Origin: Cloacibacillus sp.
Lineage (GTDB): Bacteria > Synergistota > Synergistia > Synergistales > Synergistaceae
DNA: 64,000 bases
Direction: 5' to 3'
NCBI RefSeq assembly: GCF_020860125.1
Contig: NZ_JAJBUX010000023.1
Coordinates: 1-64,000 of the forward strand
Under the pieces are notes generated by a model that did not search any database, had not been told where the DNA came from, and was given only the letters and a program-made list of their open reading frames with translations. Shown piece after piece: positions 46,203 through 55,316 of this stretch (its first letter is position 1; each line of letters starts with the position of its first letter). Made by a program: the position numbers and the translations under genes.

Positions 46203-46736
46203 TTAAAAGTTGACCGGCATGGGGAAGAACCATATCGACCATATATTGCCGATGAAATGGAAAAGCGCCGGCGGGAAGAGGTTTTTGTAGCGGTATTTGA
46301 GCCAGCCCATGATCAGCCCAGGGAAAAATGTGCAGAGCGATATCCAGTAGGGGGCCACGATCAGGTGGATCGGCGCGAACACCAGATTGGTCATCACGAT
46401 AGCCGTAAAGGGGGAGAAATGCCGTTCTAAAACGGGCTGGAGCCAGCCGCGAAAAAATGTCTCTTCTATTATCGCCGCGGCGAGTCCCGAAGCGCCCATA
46501 TTCAGCACGGTCCAGAGGCCGCGTTTACGCGGCAGCGCCTCCCAGGGCCAGTTCATCGCGACGACTGTGAGCGCCAGCAATATAAATGCAGACACGGCAA
46601 GTGTCTGCATAAAATCTCTCGCGCGGAACTCCCAGCGTAAGCCATACTCGTCGGGGTCCTCTTTTCTGTACCAGCACCATCCGTATGGCCAGTAGAGCAG
46701 GAATACTCCCGCGCAGAAGGATATGAACGTACTCAT
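46203..46736 (-). CDS. CPBP-family intramembrane metalloprotease, short
   Basis: 177 residues with four to five membrane segments. EETFFRGW is the EExxxR motif, FAPIHL the second (FxxxH) and HFIGNIW the third (HxxxN-like), so the glutamate and histidines of the active site are all present. Members include Rce1-type prenyl endopeptidases and bacteriocin-immunity proteins; the bacterial substrate is unknown. It starts 10 bp after the perR stop and so is likely co-regulated with it. Confidence 0.85.
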   Translation of the reverse strand: MSTFISFCAGVFLLYWPYGWCWYRKEDPDEYGLRWEFRARDFMQTLAVSAFILLALTVVAMNWPWEALPRKRGLWTVLNMGASGLAAAIIEETFFRGWLQPVLERHFSPFTAIVMTNLVFAPIHLIVAPYWISLCTFFPGLIMGWLKYRYKNLFPPALFHFIGNIWSIWFFPMPVNF

Positions 46737-46746
46737 ATATGAAAGA

Positions 46747-47181
46747 CTATATCTTCAGGCAATCGGTGCATAGTCCGTAGAAAAATATTTCCGTGCGTTC
46801 GATCTGCGCGATATTTTCACGTACCGATGAGGCCGACTTAAATATTTCGTCTTCGTCCACCGGAATGTCGAAGAGCTTACCACATCTGCGGCAGAGAAAG
46901 TGTCCGTGTGTCGTAGTCGTCGGGTCAAAATATACCCTCTTATCGTCGATGCTGAGTATTTTTATGAGTCCGGCATCCGCGAGAAGCTGCGCGGTGCTGT
47001 AAAGCGTGGCGACGGACATCGTAGAATATTCGGCAGAGAGCTCACGGTAGAGAGTGTCGGCAGAGGGATGGTCGGTGCGGCCCTCCAACTGCTGTAAGAT
47101 CGCGATACGCTGTGCCGTTATCTTGGCGCCTCTCACCCTAAGAACTGCTATTCCATCGTCTACGGTCCACATTTTATCCAT
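46747..47181 (-). CDS. perR: Fur-family regulator, PerR-like
   Basis: 144 residues. The N-terminal winged helix has ITAQRIAILQQLEGRTDHPSAD and YSTMSVATLYSTAQLLADAGL; the dimer domain has FDPTTTTHGHFLCRRCG with the aspartate and histidines of the regulatory metal site, and two CxxC pairs (CRRC, CTDC) for structural zinc. The D and HGH arrangement resembles peroxide sensor PerR more than Fur, but I cannot separate the two firmly. A near-perfect Per box lies 39 bp upstream of the ATG, which supports PerR and autoregulation. Confidence 0.85.
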   Translation of the reverse strand: MDKMWTVDDGIAVLRVRGAKITAQRIAILQQLEGRTDHPSADTLYRELSAEYSTMSVATLYSTAQLLADAGLIKILSIDDKRVYFDPTTTTHGHFLCRRCGKLFDIPVDEDEIFKSASSVRENIAQIERTEIFFYGLCTDCLKI

Positions 47182-47219
47182 TCCTCCAAAAAATGTATTT
47201 TTAAATCATTTCAATTTCA

Positions 47220-47234
47220 TTTCAATTATTATAA
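47220..47234 (-). promoter_or_regulatory. Per-box-like operator before perR
   Basis: TTTCAATTATTATAA matches the Bacillus Per box (TTATAATNATTATAA) at 13 of 15 positions when the N is counted as a match. The location in the perR promoter fits feedback control. Fur boxes look alike, so the metal specificity is not decided by the site alone. Confidence 0.55.
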
Positions 47235-47283
47235 ATCATAACTTTTGATTTGTGTACAGTAAAACAAAAAACACTTTTTAGGC

Positions 47284-47313
47284 TTGCGGATTTGCGTAAT
47301 TTAACGTTATAAT
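47284..47313 (+). promoter_or_regulatory. Promoter of tRNA-Gln
   Basis: TTGCGG at 47284-47289 and TATAAT at 47308-47313, spaced by 18 bp; the tRNA starts 15 bp later. With no terminator seen after the tRNA, the same promoter may serve glmU. Confidence 0.75.
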
Positions 47314-47328
47314 GTCCGTTGCACATAA

Positions 47329-47404
47329 TGGGGTGTAGCCAAGCGGCCTAAGGCATCGGACTTTGACTCCGACATCGATGGTTCGAGTCCATCCACCCCA
47401 GCCA
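47329..47404 (+). tRNA. tRNA-Gln (anticodon TTG)
   Basis: 76 bases that fold as a cloverleaf: acceptor TGGGGTG/CACCCCA, D-arm GTAGCCAAGCGGCCTAAGGC, anticodon loop CTTTGAC with TTG at 47363-47365, T-arm with GGTTCGAGTCC. Discriminator base G and CCA are encoded (47401-47404). glmU lies 59 bp downstream without a terminator between, so the tRNA is probably cut from a longer transcript. Confidence 0.97.
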
Positions 47405-47463
47405 TGTTATGTATAAAAGCTGGTCATATCATCGAAAACGTGTTTTTGAAGGGAGCCGGAAAA

Positions 47464-48861
47464 GTGAATCAGCCAAAAAAACCGTTTGGGGTTCTGCTCT
47501 TGGCTGCGGGAAAAGGCACGCGGATGCGCAGTAAAACTCCCAAAGTCCTACATCTGATGCTCGAAGAACCTATCCTCTATTATCCTCTAAGATCGGCGCT
47601 GGATGCCGGTTTTGGGGATATTGCCGTTATGGTTGGTTTCGGGGGCGAGTTGGTGGAGAGCTGGACGAGAGACAACTTTCCCGGCGCTGAGATAATATGG
47701 CAGCGTGAACAGAGGGGCACCGGACATGCGGCAAAGCTGGCGCAGGAGTGGTGGCAAAATTTCGAGAACGTGATGGTCCTCGCCGGCGACGCGCCGCTGA
47801 TAAAGCCCGAGACGCTCTCATTCTTTGCCGAACGCCACGCGGCGGGCGGTAACGCCTGCAGCTTCCTGAGCTTCGACCTTGAAGACCCCGCCGGATACGG
47901 CCGCGTCCTCCGCGAAGAGGGGCGGGTGCGCGTCGTAGAGCATAAGGACGCTACGGAGCGGCAGCGGGAGGTAAAAGAGGTCAACAGCGGCATGTATATC
48001 TTCGATACCGCGGCGCTCGCCGGCGTGATAGACAAGATATCGTGCGCCAACGCGCAGGGGGAATATTATCTGCCGGATACGCTTGCTCTGATAGAATCGT
48101 GCGGCGGCCGGGTAGAGGCCGTGAAGGCCGACCATGCCGAAGAGTTCCTCGGAATAAACGACCAGATGCAGCTGGCGGCGGCGGCGCGGATAATGCGCGA
48201 CCGTATCGTCAGCGGTTTTATGATAAACAACGGGCTGCAGTGCATGGACCCCGCGAGCCTGTGGATCGGCCCGAAGGTAAAGATCGGGCGCGACGTCGTC
48301 ATCCACCCCTCGGTGCAGCTGTGGGGAGAGACGGTCATCGAAGACGAGGCCTTTATCGGCAGCTTCACGGTGCTGCGTAATTCGGTGGTGCATGCAAAGG
48401 CGAACCTCAAAGGTTCCGTGCGCCTTAACGATTCAACGATCGGGCCGAGGGCCTCGGCAGGCCCCTTTGCCTTTATGCGCGAACACGGCGAGCTGCTGGA
48501 AAACGCCCACATGGGCCGCTTTGTCGAGATAAAGAAGAGCCGCGTCGGCGTCGGCTCAAAGGTGCCTCACCTGTCGTATATCGGCGACGCCGAGATAGGT
48601 GAGGAGACTAATATCGGCGCGGGGACGATCACCTGCAACTATGACGGCGAGAAAAAGAACCCGACGAAGATCGGCCGCGGTTGTTTCATCGGCAGCGATA
48701 CGATGCTCGTAGCCCCCGTCACACTGGGCGACGACGTGACGACCGGGGCCGGTTCGGTGATCACCAACGACATACCGGACGGCGCGCTCGGAGTGGGCCG
48801 CGCGAAGCAGTCAAACATCGAAGGCTGGAGCCGCCGCCGCCGGGGCAAAGGTAAAAAGTAA
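47464..48861 (+). CDS. glmU: Bifunctional UDP-GlcNAc pyrophosphorylase / GlcN-1-P acetyltransferase
   Basis: Acetylates glucosamine-1-phosphate and joins it to UTP. The N-terminal uridylyltransferase has LLAAGKGTRMRS and LAGDAPLI; the C-terminal left-handed beta helix has hexapeptide repeats (IGRDVVIHPSVQLWGE..., IGSFTVLRNS) and the acetyltransferase residues in NYDGEKKNPTKIG. I choose the GTG at 47464 (465 residues) with GGGAG before it; the ATG at 47404 falls on the last base of the tRNA and would add 20 unconserved residues. With glmM upstream it completes UDP-GlcNAc synthesis. Confidence 0.95.
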   Translation: MNQPKKPFGVLLLAAGKGTRMRSKTPKVLHLMLEEPILYYPLRSALDAGFGDIAVMVGFGGELVESWTRDNFPGAEIIWQREQRGTGHAAKLAQEWWQNFENVMVLAGDAPLIKPETLSFFAERHAAGGNACSFLSFDLEDPAGYGRVLREEGRVRVVEHKDATERQREVKEVNSGMYIFDTAALAGVIDKISCANAQGEYYLPDTLALIESCGGRVEAVKADHAEEFLGINDQMQLAAAARIMRDRIVSGFMINNGLQCMDPASLWIGPKVKIGRDVVIHPSVQLWGETVIEDEAFIGSFTVLRNSVVHAKANLKGSVRLNDSTIGPRASAGPFAFMREHGELLENAHMGRFVEIKKSRVGVGSKVPHLSYIGDAEIGEETNIGAGTITCNYDGEKKNPTKIGRGCFIGSDTMLVAPVTLGDDVTTGAGSVITNDIPDGALGVGRAKQSNIEGWSRRRRGKGKK

Positions 48862-48916
48862 GTTATCAATTTTAATATATTATTCTTCACGGAATTATAC
48901 TAAGGAGGAGAATGAA

Positions 48917-49888
48917 ATGTCCGCAGGATTACGAGAGGTAAAAATATTTTCGGGCAGCGCAGACCCGCAGTTCGCGGAAAATATCTGCATGAATCTCGGC
49001 GTACCTCTTTCCGCATCAAAGTTGTTCAGATTTTCCGACGGCGAGATCGGTGTCTCTATTGAGGAGAGCGTACGCGGCGCAGACGTATACGTCGTTCAGC
49101 CAACCTGCGAGCCGGCCAACGAGCATCTTATCGAGCTGCTCATCATCGTGGACGCGCTGAAAAGGGCTTCGGCTTATCACGTCAATCTTGTCATGCCCTA
49201 CTTCGGTTACGCGCGTCAGGACAGAAAGACCCGTTCCCGCGAGCCGATCACGGCTAAACTGATCGCCAACCTTCTGGAGAAGGCCGGCGCAGACCGTGTG
49301 ATCGCGGCGGACCTCCACGCGGGACAGATACAGGGATTTTTCGACATTCCCGTCGACCACCTTACCGGCATTCCCCTCCTTGCCTCATACTTCCACCGCA
49401 TCCTTGCGAAGGAGATCGAACAAGACCTTGTGACCGTCGTATCTCCCGACATCGGCGGCGTTGTGCGCGCGAGGAAGTTCGCGGAGCAGCTTAACAACGC
49501 CGACCTTGCCATTGTCGACAAGCGCCGTTCGCACGAGGTCGCGAACCAGTGCGAGGTGATGGAGATCATCGGCAATATCGACGGCCGTACCTGTATCCTC
49601 GTCGACGACATCGTGGATACCGCCGGCACGATCGTGAAGGCCGCGGAGGCTCTCAAAGAGCGCGGCGCGAAGGCGGTCTACGCCTGCGCCACCCATGGAG
49701 TACTTTCTGGACCGGCGATCGACAGGATCAAGGGCTCCGTGATCGAGGAGATGGTCCTGACGGATACGATCCCGCTCAAAGAAGAAAAGCAGACCGCAAA
49801 GATCACTGTGCTTTCGATAGCCCCTCTCTTCGCCGAGGCGCTGAGACGGATCCATTCGGAGCATTCAGTAAGCATTCTCTTCCGTTAA
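48917..49888 (+). CDS. prs: Ribose-phosphate pyrophosphokinase
   Basis: Makes PRPP from ribose-5-phosphate and ATP for nucleotides, histidine and tryptophan. FSGSADPQFAENI opens the chain, PYFGYARQDRKTRSREPITAKL is the ATP/flexible-loop region, DLHAGQIQGFFDIPVD follows and VDDIVDTAGTI is the PRPP-binding loop. 323 residues is normal. AAGGAGG precedes the ATG, 55 bp after glmU, the usual glmU-prs-rplY order. Confidence 0.97.
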   Translation: MSAGLREVKIFSGSADPQFAENICMNLGVPLSASKLFRFSDGEIGVSIEESVRGADVYVVQPTCEPANEHLIELLIIVDALKRASAYHVNLVMPYFGYARQDRKTRSREPITAKLIANLLEKAGADRVIAADLHAGQIQGFFDIPVDHLTGIPLLASYFHRILAKEIEQDLVTVVSPDIGGVVRARKFAEQLNNADLAIVDKRRSHEVANQCEVMEIIGNIDGRTCILVDDIVDTAGTIVKAAEALKERGAKAVYACATHGVLSGPAIDRIKGSVIEEMVLTDTIPLKEEKQTAKITVLSIAPLFAEALRRIHSEHSVSILFR

Positions 49889-49950
49889 GTACGGAGTGAG
49901 ATATGATTTAGAAAAACAGAAGTGTAAAAAATACTGAGGAGGAAACACCC

Positions 49951-50613
49951 ATGGCTAAGAATCAGATAGTAAAACTCGACTTCACGAAAAGAGAAGTCAC
50001 CGGAACGGGAGCCTGCCGTAAGATCCGTTCGAAGAACCTCATCCCCGTAGTACTCTACGGCCCTGACTACAAGAGCGGCCTTGCCGGTACGGTATCGGCG
50101 AGAGCCATTGCGCCGCTGGCAAACAGCGGCCATAGAGAGACGACGCTCATCGAGCTTGCGATCAGCGACGGCACTACAGTCTCCGCGCTTATCCGCGACG
50201 TGCAGCGCCATCCGCTCACCCGTCAGATCCGCCACATCGACCTCTATCAGGTCCTCAAGGGCCATAAGCTGAAGGTGGAGATTCCTATCCGTATCGCCAA
50301 CGTCGATACGGCGAAAGGCGTCAAAGAGGGCGGTCTCCTTACGCACAGCACGCGCCTCGTTCTTGTCGAAGTGCAGCCCAGCGATATCCCCGAAGAGATC
50401 GTCGTCGACGCGAAGGATCTCGAAATGGGCGCCGAAGTATTTGTGAAAGACCTCCCCGTTCCCGAAGGCGTCGTCATGCTGACGGACCCCGAGGTCCTCG
50501 TTCTTCACATCTCGGCTCTCAGATCATCGGACGACGAAGTTGCCGAAGGAGAAGAGGAGAGCAAGGAAGTCGAAGTCGTTGCCAAGGGCAAGGCGGCCAA
50601 GGAAGAGGAATAA
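49951..50613 (+). CDS. rplY: Ribosomal protein L25, CTC form
   Basis: 220 residues, the long form (general stress protein CTC) with an N-terminal 5S rRNA-binding L25 domain (RKIRSKNLIPVVLYG; RDVQRHPLTRQIRHIDLYQV) and a C-terminal beta domain (GGLLTHSTRLVLVEVQPSDIPE). The tail is acidic and then rich in Lys/Glu. GAGGAGG precedes the ATG. It closes the glmU-prs-rplY unit and is followed by two hairpins. Confidence 0.95.
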   Translation: MAKNQIVKLDFTKREVTGTGACRKIRSKNLIPVVLYGPDYKSGLAGTVSARAIAPLANSGHRETTLIELAISDGTTVSALIRDVQRHPLTRQIRHIDLYQVLKGHKLKVEIPIRIANVDTAKGVKEGGLLTHSTRLVLVEVQPSDIPEEIVVDAKDLEMGAEVFVKDLPVPEGVVMLTDPEVLVLHISALRSSDDEVAEGEEESKEVEVVAKGKAAKEEE

Positions 50614-50645
50614 TAGCTTTACCGACTATATATGCAGTGAGCGCG

Positions 50646-50685
50646 GCAACTTGGCGTCGGCCCTTGACGGCGGATGTCAAGTTGC
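50646..50685 (+). other. Hairpin after rplY
   Basis: GCAACTTG at 50646-50653 pairs with CAAGTTGC at 50678-50685. No U run follows, so it is probably an mRNA 3'-end stabiliser rather than the terminator proper. Confidence 0.45.
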
Positions 50686-50736
50686 ATCGTTGTCTTATGC
50701 CTGTGCTCCTGTCGGAGGATATTGTGGCTTTTCGTT

Positions 50737-50772
50737 AAAGACGCTTAGTATATATTACGCGTCTTTTGTTTT
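50737..50772 (+). terminator. Terminator between rplY and pth
   Basis: AAAGACGC/GCGTCTTT stem with an AT-rich loop and TGTTTT behind it, ending 20 bp before the pth ATG. Confidence 0.75.
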
Positions 50773-50791
50773 ATTTATGGGATGATAGATC

Positions 50792-51376
50792 ATGAAACTT
50801 ATCGTTGGCCTGGGAAATCCGGGATATGAATATGTATGGACGCGCCATAACGCCGGATGGACGATCGTCGATTCTTTTGTGGCAAGGCTGGGGCTGCGGG
50901 AGCCGCAGATAAAGTTCCGCGGAGCCTATTGGGGCCCCGTCATCTGTTGCGGCGAACGCGTCTCATTTCTTGAGCCTCACACCTACATGAACCTGAGCGG
51001 CCTCTCCGTCGGCGAGGCCGCGCGCTACCAGAACCTGGAGCCCGAGGATATTCTTGTGATATCCGACGACGTCGCGCTGCCCTTCGGGCGTATACGTATG
51101 CGCAAAAGCGGTTCGGCGGGCGGACAGAACGGTCTTAAATCCATAATCGGCGCGCTTGGGACTCTCGACGTGCCGCGTCTGCGCGTTGGTATCGGCTCTC
51201 CCGAGGGGCGGATGGACCTCAAAGATTGGGTGCTCGGCAAGATACCGCAGGAACAGCGCCGGGAGTGGCACAAGATCGAGGATGCCGCCTGGGAGGCGCT
51301 GGAGCTCTGGCTCTCGGGAGACGTGGACAGGGCGATGTCGAAGGCAAACGGCTTCCGGTTAAATGTCGGAGAATAA
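50792..51376 (+). CDS. pth: Peptidyl-tRNA hydrolase
   Basis: Frees tRNA from peptidyl-tRNA that has dropped off the ribosome. GLGNPGYEYVWTRHNAGW has the catalytic histidine, PHTYMNLSGLSVG and SDDVALPFGRIRMRKSGSAGGQNGLKSI are family blocks, and LRVGIGSPEG follows. 194 residues is normal. Its last 14 bases overlap the start of mfd. Confidence 0.97.
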   Translation: MKLIVGLGNPGYEYVWTRHNAGWTIVDSFVARLGLREPQIKFRGAYWGPVICCGERVSFLEPHTYMNLSGLSVGEAARYQNLEPEDILVISDDVALPFGRIRMRKSGSAGGQNGLKSIIGALGTLDVPRLRVGIGSPEGRMDLKDWVLGKIPQEQRREWHKIEDAAWEALELWLSGDVDRAMSKANGFRLNVGE

Positions 51377-54300
51377 AGATCTCTGCCAGGGAAGCTCCCT
51401 GGCGGCGCTGGACGAAGATCTGTGGCTGCGCAACAGGGGAGTGCATCTCGCCTCAAAGGGGGCGATGCGCCCCTGGGTCTGCCGTGATATAAAACATCCC
51501 CTGCTCGCGCTGCTGCCGGACGCGCGTCAGGCGCGCGATTTCGCGGCGGACGCCGAGGAGCTTGGCGTCCTTGATAATGTGAAGATACTGCCGGAGATGA
51601 TACTCGCCGAGGATGATTTGAAGAGCGAGGCTCAGCGAATCGTGCGCGGCGACATCCTGGAGAATTTCCGATATAAAGGCGGCGTTCTCGCCGCCACCCC
51701 CGCCTCCCTGATGGCGCCCTTCTCGACCGGCGGGGACTATATGGAGCTGGAGTGCGGCAGGGAGGCCGGGCGCAGCCGTCTTATAGACTGGCTCGCGCAG
51801 AAGGGCTACGAGCGGAGCGACCTCGTCTGGACCCCCGGTCAGTTCGCCGTCCGCGGCAGCATCGTCGATATTTTCAGCCCCTCTGACATGTACCCCGTCC
51901 GCGTGGAATTTTTCGACGACGAGGTGGAGAGTCTCCGCTTCTTTGTCCCGGAGACCCAAAAGAGCCTGCGCACCATCCGCAAAAGCTCGGTGCAGAGTCT
52001 TGTCTCAAAGTCCGACAACCGGCTGGAAAACTATTTCCCGGATAATATGCGGATACTCTTCTTTGATCCGCACGGGCTCGATACGACTGCGGAGAACGCC
52101 GTCTGGCTGTGGCAGAGCCTCGACCGCGAAGACAGCGTGCCCTGGGAGGCATGGGAGAAGCTCTGCGCCGGTTTCACCGTCTACAGGCGGCTGCGTATCC
52201 TGCCGGACGTAAAAAACTGCGCCGCGCGTATGGCGGTGATGCAGTTTCCCAACTTCCGCGGCAAACTAAAAGAGGTAGAACTCTACTGTCTTTCCATGAA
52301 CAAAGACGGTTACAGGATAAAGGTCGTCTCTGAGGCGGAACGCAACCTCCAGTGGGCGCGGATCAACGGCTTCGAGGCCTGCGAGGGAATATTGAGCGAA
52401 GGTTTTATCGACAGCAGTTCCAAGTACGCTGTGATGACCGACCTTGAACTCTCCGGTATCACCGTCGCCCGTCGGCGGATAGAAAACCGCGCGCCGAGCG
52501 ACTGGGGTGCGGGGCTTATTCCGGGACAATGGGTCGTCCATGACGAATACGGCGTCGCCGTCTACCAGGGGGCGGAGCAGGTAAAGACCGCCGACGGCGA
52601 ACAGGAATATCTAATTCTGCAGTTTGCCGAGGAGCGGCGGCTGCTTATCCCGGTGATGCAGTTCCATAAAATTTCGCCGTGGTCGCCGCTGCCGGGGCAG
52701 GAACCCACCGCCGACAACCTCAAGGGCTCACACTGGAAGCGGGCCGCTTCGCGGGCGAAGCAGATGGCGGAGCAGGCCGCGGCGGAGCTTATCAAAATAT
52801 ACGCCGAGCGCGAGGTGAGCAAGGGCTTCTCCTTCCCCGACAACCGGGAGATGATGCGCGAACTTGAGGAGAGCTTTACCTATAAGGAGACCATCGATCA
52901 GCTGCGCGCGATCGAGGATGTGGAGCGTGATATGGAACGCCCCGTGCCGATGGACCGCCTTATCGTCGGCGACGTCGGTTTTGGCAAGACCGAGGTCGCG
53001 ATCCGCGCGGCGGGGAAGGCGGTATTTGCGGGAAAACAGGCGGCGATCATGGCGCCGACGACGCTGCTTGCGCAGCAGCACTTTGAGACCTTCACCGCCC
53101 GCTTCGCGAATACGCCGATACGCGTCGAGGTGATATCGCGTTTCGTCCCCGTGGGACAGCAGAAGCGCATATTGCAGGATCTCAGCGATGGCAAGGTGGA
53201 CATCCTCATCGGCACCCACCGGATATTGACAGACGACGTGAAATTCAAGGACATCGGCCTCATAATCGTAGACGAGGAGCACCGCTTCGGCGTCATGCAT
53301 AAGGATCACCTTAAAAAATCGATGCCGGGCGTCGATGTGCTGATACTCTCGGCGACGCCGATACCGCGTTCGCTCTCGCTTTCCATCAGCGGACTGCGCG
53401 ACATGTCGATATTGCAGACGCCGCCCCAGCGTCGGCTGCCGGTAATCACCGTGGTGCGTCCCTTCTCCGAGGAGCTTCTGAAGAGCGCGGTGCTGCGCGA
53501 GAAGAACAGGGGCGGGCAGATATTCTTCGTCCATAACCGTATAAACGACCTGCAGGAGCGCGCCGTCATGCTAAAGCGCCTCTTTCCAAAGCTCAACATC
53601 GCGGTGGCGCACAGCAAAACGACGGAATCGGCGCTCGAAAAGACGATGTCCGAATTTGCCGTGGGAAAGATAGATATCCTCGTCTGTACGACGATCGTCG
53701 AAAGCGGGCTGGACATACCGGCAGCGAATACGCTGATCGTCGATGACGCGCACGAGCTGGGGCTCGCCCAGATGTACCAGCTCCGCGGACGTGTCGGACG
53801 CCGTGAGGAGCAGGCCTACGCCTTTTTGTTCTATCCCAGCAATGTCCACATCTCCGTTGAGTCCAGCGAACGGCTGGAGGCCATCGCCGAGCTTGACGAA
53901 CTGGGGGCGGGTTACCAGCTCGCGCAGCGCGACCTTCAGATACGCGGCGGCGGCGACCTCATAGGCATCTCACAGCATGGCAACTCAAGTAAGATCGGCT
54001 ACCAGAAATATTGCGACCTGCTCGCGGAAGAAATTTCCAAGATAAAGGGTACCTACAGGCCGCAGATGGAGCTGGAGATCGGCTTTCCCGTCTCCATTCC
54101 CGGCGATTATCTGCCGCAGGAGAATCTGCGCGTCACGCTCTACAGACGGCTGCTCAAAACCGACTCTCTGGCGGAGGTCCGCGAGCTGCGGGAAGAGACG
54201 GAGGACCGTTTCGGCAGGATACCCAACGAGCTGGATTTTCTCTTCAATGTCGCGGCGGTCAAAGGCGCCTCCTGCGATCTGGGGCTCACGAAGATGATCT

Positions 54301-54470
54301 GCAGCCGCTACGAGCTGGTATTGCAGGGCAACCCCGACGGCGCCTGGGAGCGGCTGCAGCTGCCGCCCAAATGGCGCCGCCGTCTTGACGGTTTCATCGG
54401 CCCCGGCGGGTTTGCGGGAATTAAGGATATCGCGCGGATAATTCAGGAACAAAATCCCGCGTCAATCTGA
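51363..54470 (+). CDS. mfd: Transcription-repair coupling factor
   Basis: Removes stalled RNA polymerase at DNA damage and recruits UvrA. Order: UvrB-like N-terminal module (DLVWTPGQFAVRGSIVDIFSP), the RNA-polymerase-interacting domain (PGQWVVHDEYGVAVYQG), then the RecG-like motor with GDVGFGKTEVA, VDEEHRFG, SATPIPRSL and QLRGRVGRREEQAYAF, and a TRCF C-terminal domain. At 1035 residues it is about 110 shorter than E. coli Mfd (1148), chiefly in the N-terminal third. It overlaps pth by 14 bp. Confidence 0.95.
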   Translation: MSENKDLCQGSSLAALDEDLWLRNRGVHLASKGAMRPWVCRDIKHPLLALLPDARQARDFAADAEELGVLDNVKILPEMILAEDDLKSEAQRIVRGDILENFRYKGGVLAATPASLMAPFSTGGDYMELECGREAGRSRLIDWLAQKGYERSDLVWTPGQFAVRGSIVDIFSPSDMYPVRVEFFDDEVESLRFFVPETQKSLRTIRKSSVQSLVSKSDNRLENYFPDNMRILFFDPHGLDTTAENAVWLWQSLDREDSVPWEAWEKLCAGFTVYRRLRILPDVKNCAARMAVMQFPNFRGKLKEVELYCLSMNKDGYRIKVVSEAERNLQWARINGFEACEGILSEGFIDSSSKYAVMTDLELSGITVARRRIENRAPSDWGAGLIPGQWVVHDEYGVAVYQGAEQVKTADGEQEYLILQFAEERRLLIPVMQFHKISPWSPLPGQEPTADNLKGSHWKRAASRAKQMAEQAAAELIKIYAEREVSKGFSFPDNREMMRELEESFTYKETIDQLRAIEDVERDMERPVPMDRLIVGDVGFGKTEVAIRAAGKAVFAGKQAAIMAPTTLLAQQHFETFTARFANTPIRVEVISRFVPVGQQKRILQDLSDGKVDILIGTHRILTDDVKFKDIGLIIVDEEHRFGVMHKDHLKKSMPGVDVLILSATPIPRSLSLSISGLRDMSILQTPPQRRLPVITVVRPFSEELLKSAVLREKNRGGQIFFVHNRINDLQERAVMLKRLFPKLNIAVAHSKTTESALEKTMSEFAVGKIDILVCTTIVESGLDIPAANTLIVDDAHELGLAQMYQLRGRVGRREEQAYAFLFYPSNVHISVESSERLEAIAELDELGAGYQLAQRDLQIRGGGDLIGISQHGNSSKIGYQKYCDLLAEEISKIKGTYRPQMELEIGFPVSIPGDYLPQENLRVTLYRRLLKTDSLAEVRELREETEDRFGRIPNELDFLFNVAAVKGASCDLGLTKMICSRYELVLQGNPDGAWERLQLPPKWRRRLDGFIGPGGFAGIKDIARIIQEQNPASI

Positions 54471-54499
54471 TAGAATAGAGCAGGCGGGAGGGATTTGCC

Positions 54500-55300
54500 A
54501 TGCAGGAAGAAAAGTCAATGTCGGAAAAATTTGTCAGGCTGGTCGAAGTGATGAAGCGCCTGCGCGCGCCGGACGGCTGCCCCTGGGATAGGGAGCAGGA
54601 CTACATGTCGCTGCGCCGCTACATAATCGAAGAGGCCTATGAGCTTATCCAGGCGATAGAATCGCAGAATATCCCGAATATGTGCGAGGAGTGCGGCGAC
54701 CTCATGCTGCAGGTGGTCTTTATCTCCTGTATGGCCGAAGAACGCGGCGACTTCACGATCTCGAACGTGATGGATGGGCTTATCAACAAGCTCGTCAGGC
54801 GCCATCCCCATGTTTTCGGCGATATAAGCGTCAAAGATTCCGACGATGTGCTGCGCAACTGGGAGCAGATAAAAACGGCGGAGCGCAAAGGCAAGGATGA
54901 GGATTCCTCTTATATGGCCGGTATCCCCCGCGGAATGCCCGCCCTGCTGCGCGCCTACCGGATACAGGAGCGTGCCGCGAAGCCGGGATTCGACTGGCCG
55001 AAGGGCGATACCGCGCCGGTATTGGCCAAGGTCGAGGAAGAGGTCGCGGAGCTGAAAGAGGCGATGGCCTGCAAGGGCAAAGAGGATGTCGCGGAGGAAC
55101 TTGGAGATCTCATCTTCGCCGCCGTCAACCTTTCTCGCCATCTGGGGATAGATCCTGAGATCAATCTCCACCGGGCCTGTGAAAAATTTGACGCCCGTTT
55201 CAGGGATGTGGAAAAGTCGGTTGAAAAATCAGGCCGGCCGTGGAAAGATTATACCTTGGACGAGCTGGACGAATTTTGGAAAGAAGCAAAAAACAAATAA
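54500..55300 (+). CDS. mazG: Nucleoside triphosphate pyrophosphohydrolase MazG
   Basis: Hydrolyses NTPs, including damaged ones, to NMP and pyrophosphate. Two MazG domains are visible: the first with CPWDREQDYMSLRRYIIEEAYELIQAI and EECGDLMLQVVF, the second with FDWPKGDTAPVLAKVEEEVAEL and EELGDLIFAAVNL; the EExxE...ExxD motifs bind magnesium. 266 residues is typical. GGGAGGG precedes the ATG, 29 bp after mfd. Confidence 0.95.
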   Translation: MQEEKSMSEKFVRLVEVMKRLRAPDGCPWDREQDYMSLRRYIIEEAYELIQAIESQNIPNMCEECGDLMLQVVFISCMAEERGDFTISNVMDGLINKLVRRHPHVFGDISVKDSDDVLRNWEQIKTAERKGKDEDSSYMAGIPRGMPALLRAYRIQERAAKPGFDWPKGDTAPVLAKVEEEVAELKEAMACKGKEDVAEELGDLIFAAVNLSRHLGIDPEINLHRACEKFDARFRDVEKSVEKSGRPWKDYTLDELDEFWKEAKNK

Positions 55301-55316
55301 ATTTGGAGGAATTCTT

